This document shows, piece after piece, positions 55,441-64,000 of a stretch of 64,000 bases of DNA. Both the position numbers and the translations under genes were made by a program. The DNA lies in assembly GCA_944470555.2 (NCBI GenBank), contig OX104134.1, forward strand, positions 106,448,701-106,512,700. Direction: 5' to 3'. The notes below the pieces were generated by a model, which saw only the letters and a list, made by a program, of their open reading frames with translations, had not been told where the DNA came from and made no database searches. Source of the stretch: Heterobilharzia americana. Lineage: Eukaryota; Platyhelminthes; Trematoda; Strigeidida; Schistosomatidae. Positions within the stretch are counted from its first letter, which is position 1; each line of letters begins with the position of its first letter.

Positions 55441-55504
55441 CTTTAGTCATGGTAAAATGTCCCACATATCTGTAGCTGATACCGAATCATTCCTATTATC
55501 AATG

Positions 55505-55690
55505 TGACTATTTGGGATCGGTGTGGTATGCTAGACTGGTATTATTGGTACCGGATGATGATTGAAAGGGAAGCGGGAAGCTGACTTGTCACAGAATTCA
55601 AACCGGTGCCCTCTAAGTCACCAAGCCGGTTCCCTAACAGCTGAGCTATGACAGTACGTTGCCTTTCACGTTTGGGATTGGAATAAGGAG
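55505..55690 (-). repeat. tRNA-headed SINE (family 3), inverted
   Basis: The minus strand has box A TCATAGCTCAGCTGTTAGGG and box B GGTTTGAATTCTG, then the family tail (AATCATCATCCGGTACCAAT). Confidence 0.65.
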
Positions 55691-55794
55691 AGCTGACTGA
55701 GCAGTCAGTGCGATTACAACAAACGGTCACTTACGCATAACAGATGCATATGATAGCAGGATAAAAACTTTGCTGACCGGGTCAGACCGGATCA

Positions 55795-55930
55795 GCAACT
55801 GGGTTTCATATCTCAGTCGGTGGAACACCAGGCTTGTAACCCAGAGGCCGCTACCTCAAATTCTTCCATGACCCAGATTTTCATCCCACTTTAAATCATC
55901 ATCCTAGATCATTCGTAATACTCGTGTTAA
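55795..55930 (+). repeat. tRNA-headed SINE (family 3)
   Basis: The plus strand has box A ATATCTCAGTCGGTGGAAC and box B region CTCAAATTCTTCC, then AAATCATCATCC. With the copy at 55505-55690 it forms a divergent head-to-head pair. Confidence 0.65.
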
Positions 55931-56429
55931 TTGTCGACTGGCTTCATTTATCAGTCTTGCTGACTACATTTCTTGGCTGCCTTTTTCAAATTGTCACTAT
56001 CTTCAGATGAAACGACTAGGAGGAAGACTGTAAAACCTTCATAGGTGTCACCGGCTATGTAAAGAATGGGAATCAGAAGATTGACGTAAAATTCTCAACA
56101 AGGCTGGGTTAAAATGCTGCTTAAATCTGCAAACTCATTGAGCGACAAGCTTTTTCGGCCATAGAATTTTATCGAGCCTATTGTACAAATCACTTCATGC
56201 AGTAACTATATGTAAAGGCCAATATAAAATGTCATTTGACGACTAATTTCCAACACTAATGCGAAACAAAGTATAGTGCAGTAATCTGTCGCCAAACTCT
56301 ACGATTATAACTTCATCTTTTGTGTGTTTATGATTAAATGACGGGCGGTAATGGGACATCGATGTTGATACCCGAATAACACTACCGGAAAGTTAAAGTA
56401 ATGGAATACGTTGAAACATAACAAAGTGG

Positions 56430-58069
56430 CAACTTAAGGTTTAGATTCGATTTGAGTCCCTCCCAAAGCTTAGGTCCTGATGGTGTTTCTAGCATCATAT
56501 TTAGAAAATGTGCAGATTTTTTATGTCATCCACTTACAGATATCTTCAATGTATCGTCCTCTAAAAACATAATACCCACTGCTTGGAAGTAGATAAAAAT
56601 TGTACCTGTGCCTAAGCCATCTTCTGGATCAGATGTTACTTTTCGATCTATCGCTATAACTTCCCCTTTTCTGAAGACAATGGAGAAATTACTTCTGCTT
56701 GTGATTGAGCCTTCATTGATGGCCTTCAGAGATCCAAAACAGTTTGCTTACAAACACCGGAGGAGTACTTTAGATGCAGCTACTGTCTTGCATCAAAATA
56801 TTGTTTCTAGTCTCGACAAAGGTGTTAAGTATGTCCGTTGTGCCTTTTTAGATTACTCGTCAGCCTTTGACTCTGTTCCTAGACCACTTTTGTTAAATAA
56901 GCTTACCATAGCTCACACTGATTCATGGGTTATAAAATGGCTGCATTCTTATTTTTCTGAAAGGAAACAGTACACTATTCATAAAGGAATGCGCTCGACT
57001 TCATTGCTTACTGAAGCTGGTGTGCCTCAAGGTGCTGTACTTTCTCCTTTTCTGTTTTCCTTCTTTTGCACGATTTGCCTTATTCTGTTGAAACTAATTT
57101 TATCAAGTATGCTGACGACCTGACGATTTCTATTCCAGTAAACTCTTCTTTGGATTGCCCGAAATTAAATGAATTCTTGTCCGAAGTTGGTCAATAGTCT
57201 CAAACTAAATCCCTCTAAATGTCAGACTGTTAATTTTAGCCTCAGGCGTAAACAAGACTTATGTGAGCTGCTTAAATCTCATGACGCCTGCTGCATCAAT
57301 GGTATTTCTGAAGAAAGTAAATCGAGTTTGAACTATCTTGGGTTGCGTTTTACTTCTGACCTTTGTTGGTCGTCCCATATTTTATTGACCTGTAAAAAAA
57401 TCTTCCGTTTAACTTATTACCTAAAGAAATTGAGGTTTTCTGGTATAACTCAACTACTTCTTTTACAATTTATTAATTCCTGCATTTTACCTATTCTTCT
57501 ATATTGTTCCCCATTAATCTTTCCTGGTCTTCTTAAAAAGGACTGTGTTATGTTGCGTAGGGCTTTGAAGACCGTCAGCAGGGTGAATGGTGTGTCTCTG
57601 GCTCAACTGATTAACACTGTGGTTGATCGACATATAGATTCCTGCAAGCTACTAGCTACAGAAATTTTAACTGACAGTGAGCATCCACTTCATTTACAGC
57701 TCTCTCCATGTATCTCCTCAGGGAGGACAAGGAGAAACTACATAAGACTGTATGCTCATACAGCTAAGTATAAGAATTCGACTGTACCTTACCTTGCACA
57801 CATATTTTGTGAGGAAAAAAGTGTTAGAACAGAAATCACACAACTTTGTGACAATTAAAAATCTCATTCCAATAATTTAACTTACAATGCAAAATTTTCT
57901 CGTTTTTAATATTCTTGACATAACTTAAATTTTTATAATAAAACAATTCGAATGGCTGCAAAGTAGTATGTATATACTTATATTTTGTTATTGCAATATA
58001 TATAACGCTGAGAATTCCAAATTGTACCACAAATTGTTTGGAATAAAGTGAATTATTATTATTATTACT
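56430..58069 (+). pseudogene. Non-LTR retrotransposon, reverse transcriptase half, lightly damaged
   Basis: Plus-strand coding runs from SLGPDGVSSIIFRKCADF through IPTAWK, a TAG stop (56590-56592), IKIVPVPKPSS, FRSIAITSPFLKTMEKLLLL, RRSTLDAATVLHQNIVSSLD and AFLDYSSAFDSVP (motif A). GVPQGAVLSPFLFSFF (motif B) follows, then, after a one-base deletion near 57065, FIKYADDLTISIPVNSS (motif C, YADD intact at 57108-57119). A second indel near 57180 restores NSLKLNPSKCQTVNFSLR. The C-terminus continues to 57858. The 3' untranslated region ends in an ATT tract at 58049-58068. The 5' half with the endonuclease is absent (truncation). CR1-type is a guess; motif order and YADD fit several LINE clades. 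Confidence 0.8.
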
Positions 58070-58409
58070 GATTGACCTGTTTACCTCTGCACATAATTTC
58101 TTGCATTCCTATAGATTGAACTCTCCAAACTATTCACGAAAGTCTCAAGACATGTCATGGCCTATTGTCTTGGATAAAAAACACAGAGATTAGCATAGGA
58201 CAACATGGTGCCAGAAGTATGTAACTAACTTCAAAACGAATACACAAGACAGTGGGTACTGGAAGGTACTCGCCTCTGGTTTTGCTTAACACCGACTAAA
58301 TTTACATGGACTAATTATTGAGGATCGAAAACCTCCTATTTAATCTCATGATTAAAATGTCAACAGGTTTCAAATAAAATGTGTCAAATCACAGCTACTT
58401 GTTGCATAC

Positions 58410-58520
58410 TTGCTTGATGAATTCAAATTCTCTATTTTCTCAAGCATCCCATCGATTTCTTCTTGAAGTTGAGCTGTTGCCTCTGCTTTCGCCATATATT
58501 CTTTTTCTATTTTAACGACA
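58410..58520 (-). CDS. Exon 1 (first phase-consistent) of an unassigned coiled-coil gene
   Basis: The 111-base exon follows acceptor TATCCAATATTTAG and ends at AGCAA|GTATGC. It encodes VVKIEKEYMAKAEATAQLQE and EIDGMLEKIENLNSSS, then two bases that complete Lys with exon 52030-52101. The heptad spacing of hydrophobic residues is clear. The other two frames have stops within the first 15 bases, so the frame is fixed and needs two bases from an upstream exon. No domain family recognised. Confidence 0.7.
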
Positions 58521-58645
58521 CTAAATATTGGATAAACCAAGAACAACGATAATCCTATAAAGTAAATCACTAAAGGTTAACTAGGTCATGTTGATTTATA
58601 TCGCGATAAGGAAATACGCTACACTTCAACTAATAACCACCATAC

Positions 58646-58735
58646 CTGATCTTGATGTTCAATGCTTGCTGGATCTAAGTATGGCTGAAATAACTTTAGT
58701 ATAATCAGGTTAAGACATTCTATCAAACCATCCAT
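58646..58735 (-). CDS. Candidate start exon of the coiled-coil gene
   Basis: Just 125 bases upstream of the previous exon, an ATG at 58735 opens MDGLIECLNLIILKLFQPYL and DPASIEHQDQ, ending at CAG|GTATGG, a good donor. Upstream lies a strong pyrimidine-rich acceptor (TCCTCAACCAGTTTCTTCTAG) followed by a stop before the ATG, as expected of a 5' untranslated exon or a spliced-leader acceptor. However, this donor leaves phase 0, whereas the next exon needs two bases. A weaker donor (GTATG|GTGGTT) would fit. The link is therefore unproven. Confidence 0.4.
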
Positions 58736-59404
58736 AATTTAATGCTAGAAGAAACTGGTTGAGGAGAGGGGAAACGTGATCCCTTCCACTGGAGATCTCT
58801 TGGACAGAATAAACGTGCTGATGAAAAGTAAGGTCATATGGTGAAGGATTGACTGAAGCTTTTCGTTTTAGCTTTGCCTATGACCTTTACCTGCTTAACA
58901 CAAACATTTCGAATTATTCACCTTTCATTCTCTTCCATTCATCATACACCCGATTGTGCTACGATATTGAAGAAATCATATCAGCGCATAGGTGAGTAAT
59001 ATTTCTAAACTGGCAAAGAGACTGAAGTTCTTGACTTCGAATAGACCGAAACTATGTCAAGGTAAGAGAATTGTCATACAGTTACGCCATTTTTCATGAA
59101 GAAGTCAGAGAATAAACGAACTCACTGAATAAATCAGTATACTGAAAATCGAGTTTTATGAGAACTAAAATAGGACTTAGGAATATTATTTTTTACCTGG
59201 TGGTAAATTACCCAACTGAATCCCTACATCACTTAGAATTAGATATCTGGAGAAGCGCTAGTCTCATATATTGTCTATTACTGATTGTCTGCAAGCAAAA
59301 CGAAATGCTACTAGTTAACTCACACAGTCTAACAAGCAGCCTACAGTCTCGGTAAATGCATCTCACACTTTTTTATCGCCCACTATGGTAGAATGTTTAC
59401 TCTA

Positions 59405-59665
59405 TATCAAAAGTGTTTATTTGACACAGCCACACACTGATACAGTATTATTTACGTAATGATGTTTTAAGCACATATTGAAGTAATCTCATACAACTTC
59501 AGAAACTTGATTTTTATAGTCTTATCACCTTGTGTACTTTGTTTTTTGTAGTTAGGAAAAAATCCTACACCTCCGGAATAGTAATTGCATCGTTTTTACT
59601 ACATGTTATGCATTTTGATTCGATTAACAAAAATAATGTCCTGATCTCAAATAAGATGGTAAAAT
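59405..59665 (-). pseudogene. Penelope-like GIY-YIG tail and 3' end remnant
   Basis: The minus frame reads IRTLFLLIESKCITCSKNDA and ITIPEV, then a stop. It aligns with LINESLFIESKPNKCNRNDA and TPIPEE at 50277-50486. The shared non-coding tail follows to about 59405. Confidence 0.7.
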
Positions 59666-59804
59666 ACTTGAAAAATTGTAAATATAAATCCCGGATATTT
59701 GACCAAATCCACTGTCATTTAAATCAAAGTATGTAGCGTAATACAACTAAATAAAATGAACAAGAAAGTTATGTAACCACCTTGGCACAATTAATATGAT
59801 TATA

Positions 59805-60053
59805 GTTGTCCCTTGCGCTCCTGGTGGAACATACGGCTTCATTAGCACCTCACAATTTCACTCTCTTCTCTGAAGTCTTTTCAACCTGGCTCCAGAACTG
59901 TCCAAAACCTTTCATTTCTTCCTCACACCATCTCCTCCATGTCACCCTCAACCTGGATGTGCAAATCGTCGTTTCCGATTTGGATTTCACTGGAGAGCCT
60001 GGACTGGGACGTGATTTCTCCGAATAGTCTTCTCAATATATGTCCAATCCAAG
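59805..60053 (-). mobile_element. RTE-like retrotransposon, piece E, 5'-truncated
   Basis: The last 250 bases of the family, almost matching the end of copy D (for example CCAGAACTGTCCAAAACC and GGATGTGCAAATCGTCG on the plus strand), so D and E form one subfamily distinct from A and B. The junction with non-element sequence is after CCAATCCAA. I found no convincing target duplication. Confidence 0.75.
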
Positions 60054-61309
60054 GGCTCCTAACCTTCCCTTCCTACTTCAGTCAGAATAGCTGGCTATTA
60101 CTTTAAAACTGTACAGACAGTATGACTCATAGTTTAAAACGTAACACACATACCCGATCTCTGAGTCAGCTTCTCGAGTACTTCACCTAGCGAGTGTGAG
60201 TTTACTTTCATAATACCAACACTATCCTATTACAAGAGTTCTCCGTCTCCGGAAACTTTTCATCACACGTGGTCCCTAGTAGATCGCTGTCATACTTATT
60301 GACTAGTTGCCAGTTTTAAGCTAAATTTAGCTTCAATGAAGCGATTTAACAATCACATTGTAATCAGTAAAATGGATCATAAAAAGCGTACATGAGAACA
60401 CTTTCCATATTTTAAGCTAATAAAACTTTCTTTTTTTTTCTCTCTCTCTCTCTCTCTTCACTACTCAATAAATGTTTACATAGTTTTATTTTACACCATT
60501 GATCAGTTTGTTTCAATATTCTGGTCAACATACTTTTTAAAAGTATGTCAAAAACAATATTGATTGAATTACACCTAAACATCATAGAGACTAATGAACG
60601 AGTGAAAAGGGTTCTATGCAATTGTAATCAAGATTATGGCAGGAAAACAGAGACATGACACGAATGACCACTTCAAGAACAGTTACTTTATGAGCTGGAT
60701 AACTAGGCATTTAAAAACTTGTTTCAAAGAGAATTTTGGTCACCAATTGATTTTATCTAAGTAACCTTGAAAACCTGTGAGTATCTAGCATCTCCGAGTA
60801 GCTGAACAAAAAAGTGTCAAGTTCAACTTGATAAAAGTCAATTCATAATTCAAAAGTCTCATTTCCTGCAACTATTTTGTTCACTGGTAAGTATTTTAAG
60901 TCAATCACTACAAAACTCGAATAGAATTTATTTCTTGAAATAAATCCATCACTTCTACTATTCTACAACCTGTAGTAAACTTATTATTTTGCAGAGAGTT
61001 GGGAGATAAATAGACTAACAGACAATTCAGTAAGCAACCCGGCTACCAGTCCAAGTAGTCCGACTTCACAGCAGCTTACAAACAGGAAGTGAACAGATAA
61101 CGAATACCATTAAAGTAGACCAAACGGTATGAAAAAAGAGGCAAGAAATAAGTATGAGTTGGTGAAAGCATACTTAGGAATTCCAAGAAGTAAAAGACTC
61201 CGTACATCTCCACCATTGTGACCAATTTTCAACTGCGTCACAAGGAATCTCTTATCTTCTCTAGGAACACAATAAGGTAGACTAGATATCCCTACGTAGC
61301 TCAGATAAA
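60054..61309. other. Unassigned stretch
   Basis: No exon, element or RNA gene recognised. A T/TC run lies at 60430-60458. Confidence 0.4.
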
Positions 61310-61660
61310 CAGTCGAGGACTTCAGGGGCTATTGTCAATTCTTGATCAGACCACCATTGGCTTCTTTGGATCAAATCATGCTTCAGCTAAAATTATCTGT
61401 TCAGTTAGGCGATGGTCTGGCATGTGTACTAGGTGTCTAAGCCATCTCAGTTGATGGAGGCTCAAAAATTGGTTGACTGACTCACCTACATTGCCTAGTA
61501 CTCTAAACCCAACCTTGACATCGCGGGATACAACACATGCCAGTAACGCTACCAAGAAATCCTTGATCAAAAACCTAAAACTTCCTCACCTCTTGTACTT
61601 TCAATGACTTATGTCTCATAGGTGTACAGTAAAACAAGTCGAGACTACTCGGTCTTTGAT
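61310..61660 (-). pseudogene. YADD-family non-LTR element, C-terminal fragment
   Basis: The minus frame (61376-61570) encodes RDVKVGFRVLGNVGESVNQF, LSLHQLRWLRHLVHMPDHRL and TEQIILAEA. This is the conserved segment RWLGHxLRMPxHRLxRxAML of this family. It is shorter than the other copies and has no 3' end. Confidence 0.65.
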
Positions 61661-61801
61661 ATGTAATTGAATATCCTTTTGATGTCAATATTAACCACGG
61701 TTGACAAACACCAAACGAACCTTTCATGTTCACAATCACATTTCATGAGCAAGTAATCCCTATTCAGGTTGATATAGATTCCCATGTCAGTGAAGTGTCT
61801 G

Positions 61802-61910
<109 letters not shown>

Positions 61911-62020
61911 TTAGATGATGTCGTGCCAATTTCAGTGGTGAATGTATTTGATCAATATTGGTATTCAGCATGGCAGAAACTAATCGTGCACTTTTGAAAT
62001 TCTCAGCCAAAAAGTTGCTT

Positions 62021-62033
62021 TCTCTCTTACAGA
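62021..62033. repeat. Target-site duplication, left, of RTE copy F
   Basis: TCTCTCTTACAGA matches TCTCTCTTATAGA at 63809-63821 in 12 of 13 positions. Part of it is low complexity. Confidence 0.6.
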
Positions 62034-63808
62034 TTATTATTATTTATTATTTGTCCCTGGGGTTCCTAGTGGAACATAGGGCTTCAGTAGCACGTTTCCA
62101 ATCTACTCTGTTCTCCGCAAACTTTTGAACCCAACTCCATGACAGCCCACAAGATCTCATTTCCTCTTCGCATGATCTCCTCCATGTCACCCTCAGCTGG
62201 GACGCCCAACTAGTCGTTTCCCATCTGGCTTCCACTCGAGTCCCTGGCCTGACGCGTGATGTCCCCAGTCGGCCTTCTCAGTGTATGCTCAATCCATCTC
62301 CACTTCCTTCTGCATATTTGTTGGGTGATAGGTTCTTGGTTGCTTTCTTGCCAGCCAGTCAGCCAGCCAGAGTTCCTTGTTGTTTATTCTTTCTGGCCAT
62401 CTGAAGTTCAGTAACGAGCCAGCGTAGGCAGTTGTTGATGAATGTCTGTAGTTTGTTGGAAATCCCTTTCGTTAAGCGCCAAGTTTCTGAACCGTATAGA
62501 AGCACTGACTTGACTAACATAAGTGTTGAAAATCCGGATGTTATTCACGCCTTATGCTGAGTCTAGAAGATCTCCACACTGGTTTCAGGCTAATGAATGC
62601 CTGTCTTGCTGTCTTTCTGATCCTGGCTGGCTTTGACGTCCTCGTCTGTGCCTGTGGCGCCTGTAGTTGAAACAGTGCTACCTAGATAGGTGAAGCAGAC
62701 TACTTCATTTAGGTTTCTCTTGTTGATGGTGATTGCAGCTTGTTGTTGCTGTTGTTGCTGGTTGGGTATCTTCATCACCTCTGTCTTTCCCACTTTAACT
62801 TGAGATCCCGTCTTCACTGCCTTGCCTCTTCTGTCAACTTGTTAGTTTTCACCTGTAGATCTTCAAGTTTGTGTGACATTAGACATAAGTCATCGGTGGT
62901 GAAATCCAAGTCTTCTAGGTTTTTTTCCGCTTCCCAGCCATTGTATCCCCCTCTTCTCGCTCTTGACTGTATATTGCGTCATCCAGTCCACTACAATCAG
63001 GAATATCATGGGTGATAGTAGGCAGCCTTGTTTTACTCCTGTCTCCAATTCAAAAGCATCAATAAGCTTCTCATTGTGAATTACTTGGCATGTGGCGTCT
63101 TCATATAGTTGTTGAATTAGGTTGATAAAGGTTTGTGGAATTCCGTAGTGTTGAAGCAACTGACAAATTACTTCTCGGTTGACGCTGTCAAAGGCCTTCT
63201 CAAAGTAGATGAAGTTGAGGTGTAGAGTTGACTGCCATTCTATACTCTGTTCTATGATGATGCGTAGCGTAACGTTGCAGTTTGGTCCATACATGATTCA
63301 TACTTCCTGAAGCCACCCTGTTCTGGTCGTAGTTTTGAATCCAGTGCATCCTATAGTCTCTCCAAGATGATGTGACACAATATTTTGCTTGCCCTGGGTG
63401 GACAGGAGTATGATTCCGCTCCAGTTCTTGCAAACACTGAGGTCTCCTTTCTTCGGGAGTTTGACAAGGTACCCTTCTTCCAATCAATTGCAAAGTACCT
63501 TCCCTTCCTTCCAGACCTTCTGCAATAGTGGTATGAGCATGTCAGCTGTTGTCTCTGAGTCTGTTCTCATTGTTTCTGGCGGGATTCCATCTGGTCCTGC
63601 TGCCTTCCCGCATTTCAGTAGCCTGGTGACGTTCAGGACTTCGACTTTTATTGGAGGATTTATGTTCACTTGTAGTTCTGTGGCTGGGCTGCAGGTGGTA
63701 TTTGTGGAAGGAGTGCAAGTGGTGGTGGTCGATTCAAGAGTTTTTTGAAGTGGTCAGCCTATCGTTTCCTTTATTTCTCTTCTTTGGTAATTAGATTTCT
63801 TCTTCATC
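62034..63808 (-). mobile_element. RTE-like retrotransposon, copy F, 5'-truncated
   Basis: A 1.8-kb minus-strand copy with TTATTATTA-type sequence at its 3' end and truncation just before the reverse transcriptase. Coding order is VTRLLKCGKAAGPDGIPPET (63560), LVKLPKKGDLSVCKNWSGII, MHWIQNYDQN, LNFIYFEKAFDSVNREVICQ (motif A, 63210), FELETGVKQGCLLSPMIF (motif B), LEDLDFTTDDLCLMSHKLED (motif C with an inserted Thr), MKIPNQQQQQQQAAITINKR and the C-terminal block. Unlike A and B it has no stop after NW, and it carries a GGCT seed at 62351-62374. It represents a third subfamily. Confidence 0.8.
62590..63669 (-). pseudogene. Reverse transcriptase of RTE copy F (broken)
   Basis: The most informative stretch is 62890-63294 (134 codons) with motifs A and B and the following region, in one frame: FEKAFDSVNREVICQLLQHY, GIPQTFINLIQQLYEDATCQ and GVKQGCLLSPMIF. 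Upstream motifs are in two other frames, and the catalytic box downstream is shifted. The Asp of motif A, normally in DFEKAFD, is Tyr here (IYFEKAFD), which alone would inactivate the enzyme. Confidence 0.75.
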
Positions 63809-63821
63809 TCTCTCTTATAGA
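63809..63821. repeat. Target-site duplication, right, of RTE copy F
   Basis: Mate of 62021-62033, one mismatch. Confidence 0.6.
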
Positions 63822-64000
63822 AATGGCAATATATTCAAAAGTGAAAAGTTTCAAGATAAAGGTTTTATTCTTTTGTGATGCTTTCACTCATCTTTATGAT
63901 CACAGCACAATCTACGTCCAACAGATAGCACTCGAGACTAAAAGCATCACCATCTACCCACTAACTCATATGTGTACAGAAGTTGCCCTCGATATATTCA

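Noticed and set aside
59790..60070. Target duplication for RTE piece E
   Set aside because: No shared string of useful length was found at the two junctions.

Overview
This is an AT-rich eukaryotic genomic window dominated by decayed retroelements, and it most likely comes from a schistosome (trematode) genome. The main clue is several copies of a tRNA-headed repeat carrying the Sm-alpha type hammerhead ribozyme (a CTGATGA / GTCC-loop-GGAC / GAAAC arrangement followed by CTGGATTCC), known from Schistosoma. RTE-like non-LTR elements (FVDD-type reverse transcriptase), other non-LTR families and Penelope-like elements (reverse transcriptase plus GIY-YIG endonuclease) support this. There are no operons, Shine-Dalgarno sites or CRISPR arrays. 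A 500-N assembly gap sits at 30214-30713. All calls were made by eye; no database search was run.

Layout. 1-31 kb is mostly mobile-element debris: RTE copy A (2433-5931, minus, 15-bp target duplication), Penelope-like fragments (1.7, 8.3-9.7, 11.7-13.7, 20.5-21.3 kb), hammerhead SINE clusters (15.4, 19-20, 25 and 29 kb), RTE copy B (21371-24219, minus, 12-bp duplication) and a non-LTR element with an intact YADD box (26.5-28.9 kb, plus). From about 58.7 kb down to 31.0 kb a spliced minus-strand gene is visible: seven exons with AG/GT borders whose reading phases agree across every junction. They encode about 286 residues of a largely coiled-coil protein that I cannot name. A possible start exon lies at 58646-58735. 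Its introns hold a near-full-length non-LTR element (44.6-48.4 kb), a microsatellite-rich RTE copy D (52404-55302, plus), a reverse transcriptase pseudogene (56430-58069, plus), several Sm-alpha copies and back-to-back Penelope fragments. The last 4 kb carry RTE pieces E and F (F with a 12/13 target duplication).

How the pieces relate. The only cellular gene I can support is the coiled-coil gene; nearly everything else is transposition history. The autonomous families (RTE-like, the YADD non-LTR family, a second YADD family at 56 kb, Penelope-like) are all broken here. Their non-autonomous passengers are at least four tRNA-headed SINE families.

The most interesting signal is that one of these SINE families, distinct from Sm-alpha, carries its own hammerhead-type motif with core CTGAGGA. 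One copy (19040-19088, minus) keeps every conserved core base and all three helices. Its third helix is a loopless 8-base palindrome, which suggests it acts as a dimer. Other notable signals are an RTE copy in which five microsatellites grew from seeds already present in its relatives, one of them fusing two distant sites and deleting about 1 kb of reverse transcriptase, and a roughly 410-bp near-identical patch shared by two otherwise diverged element copies 8.4 kb apart.
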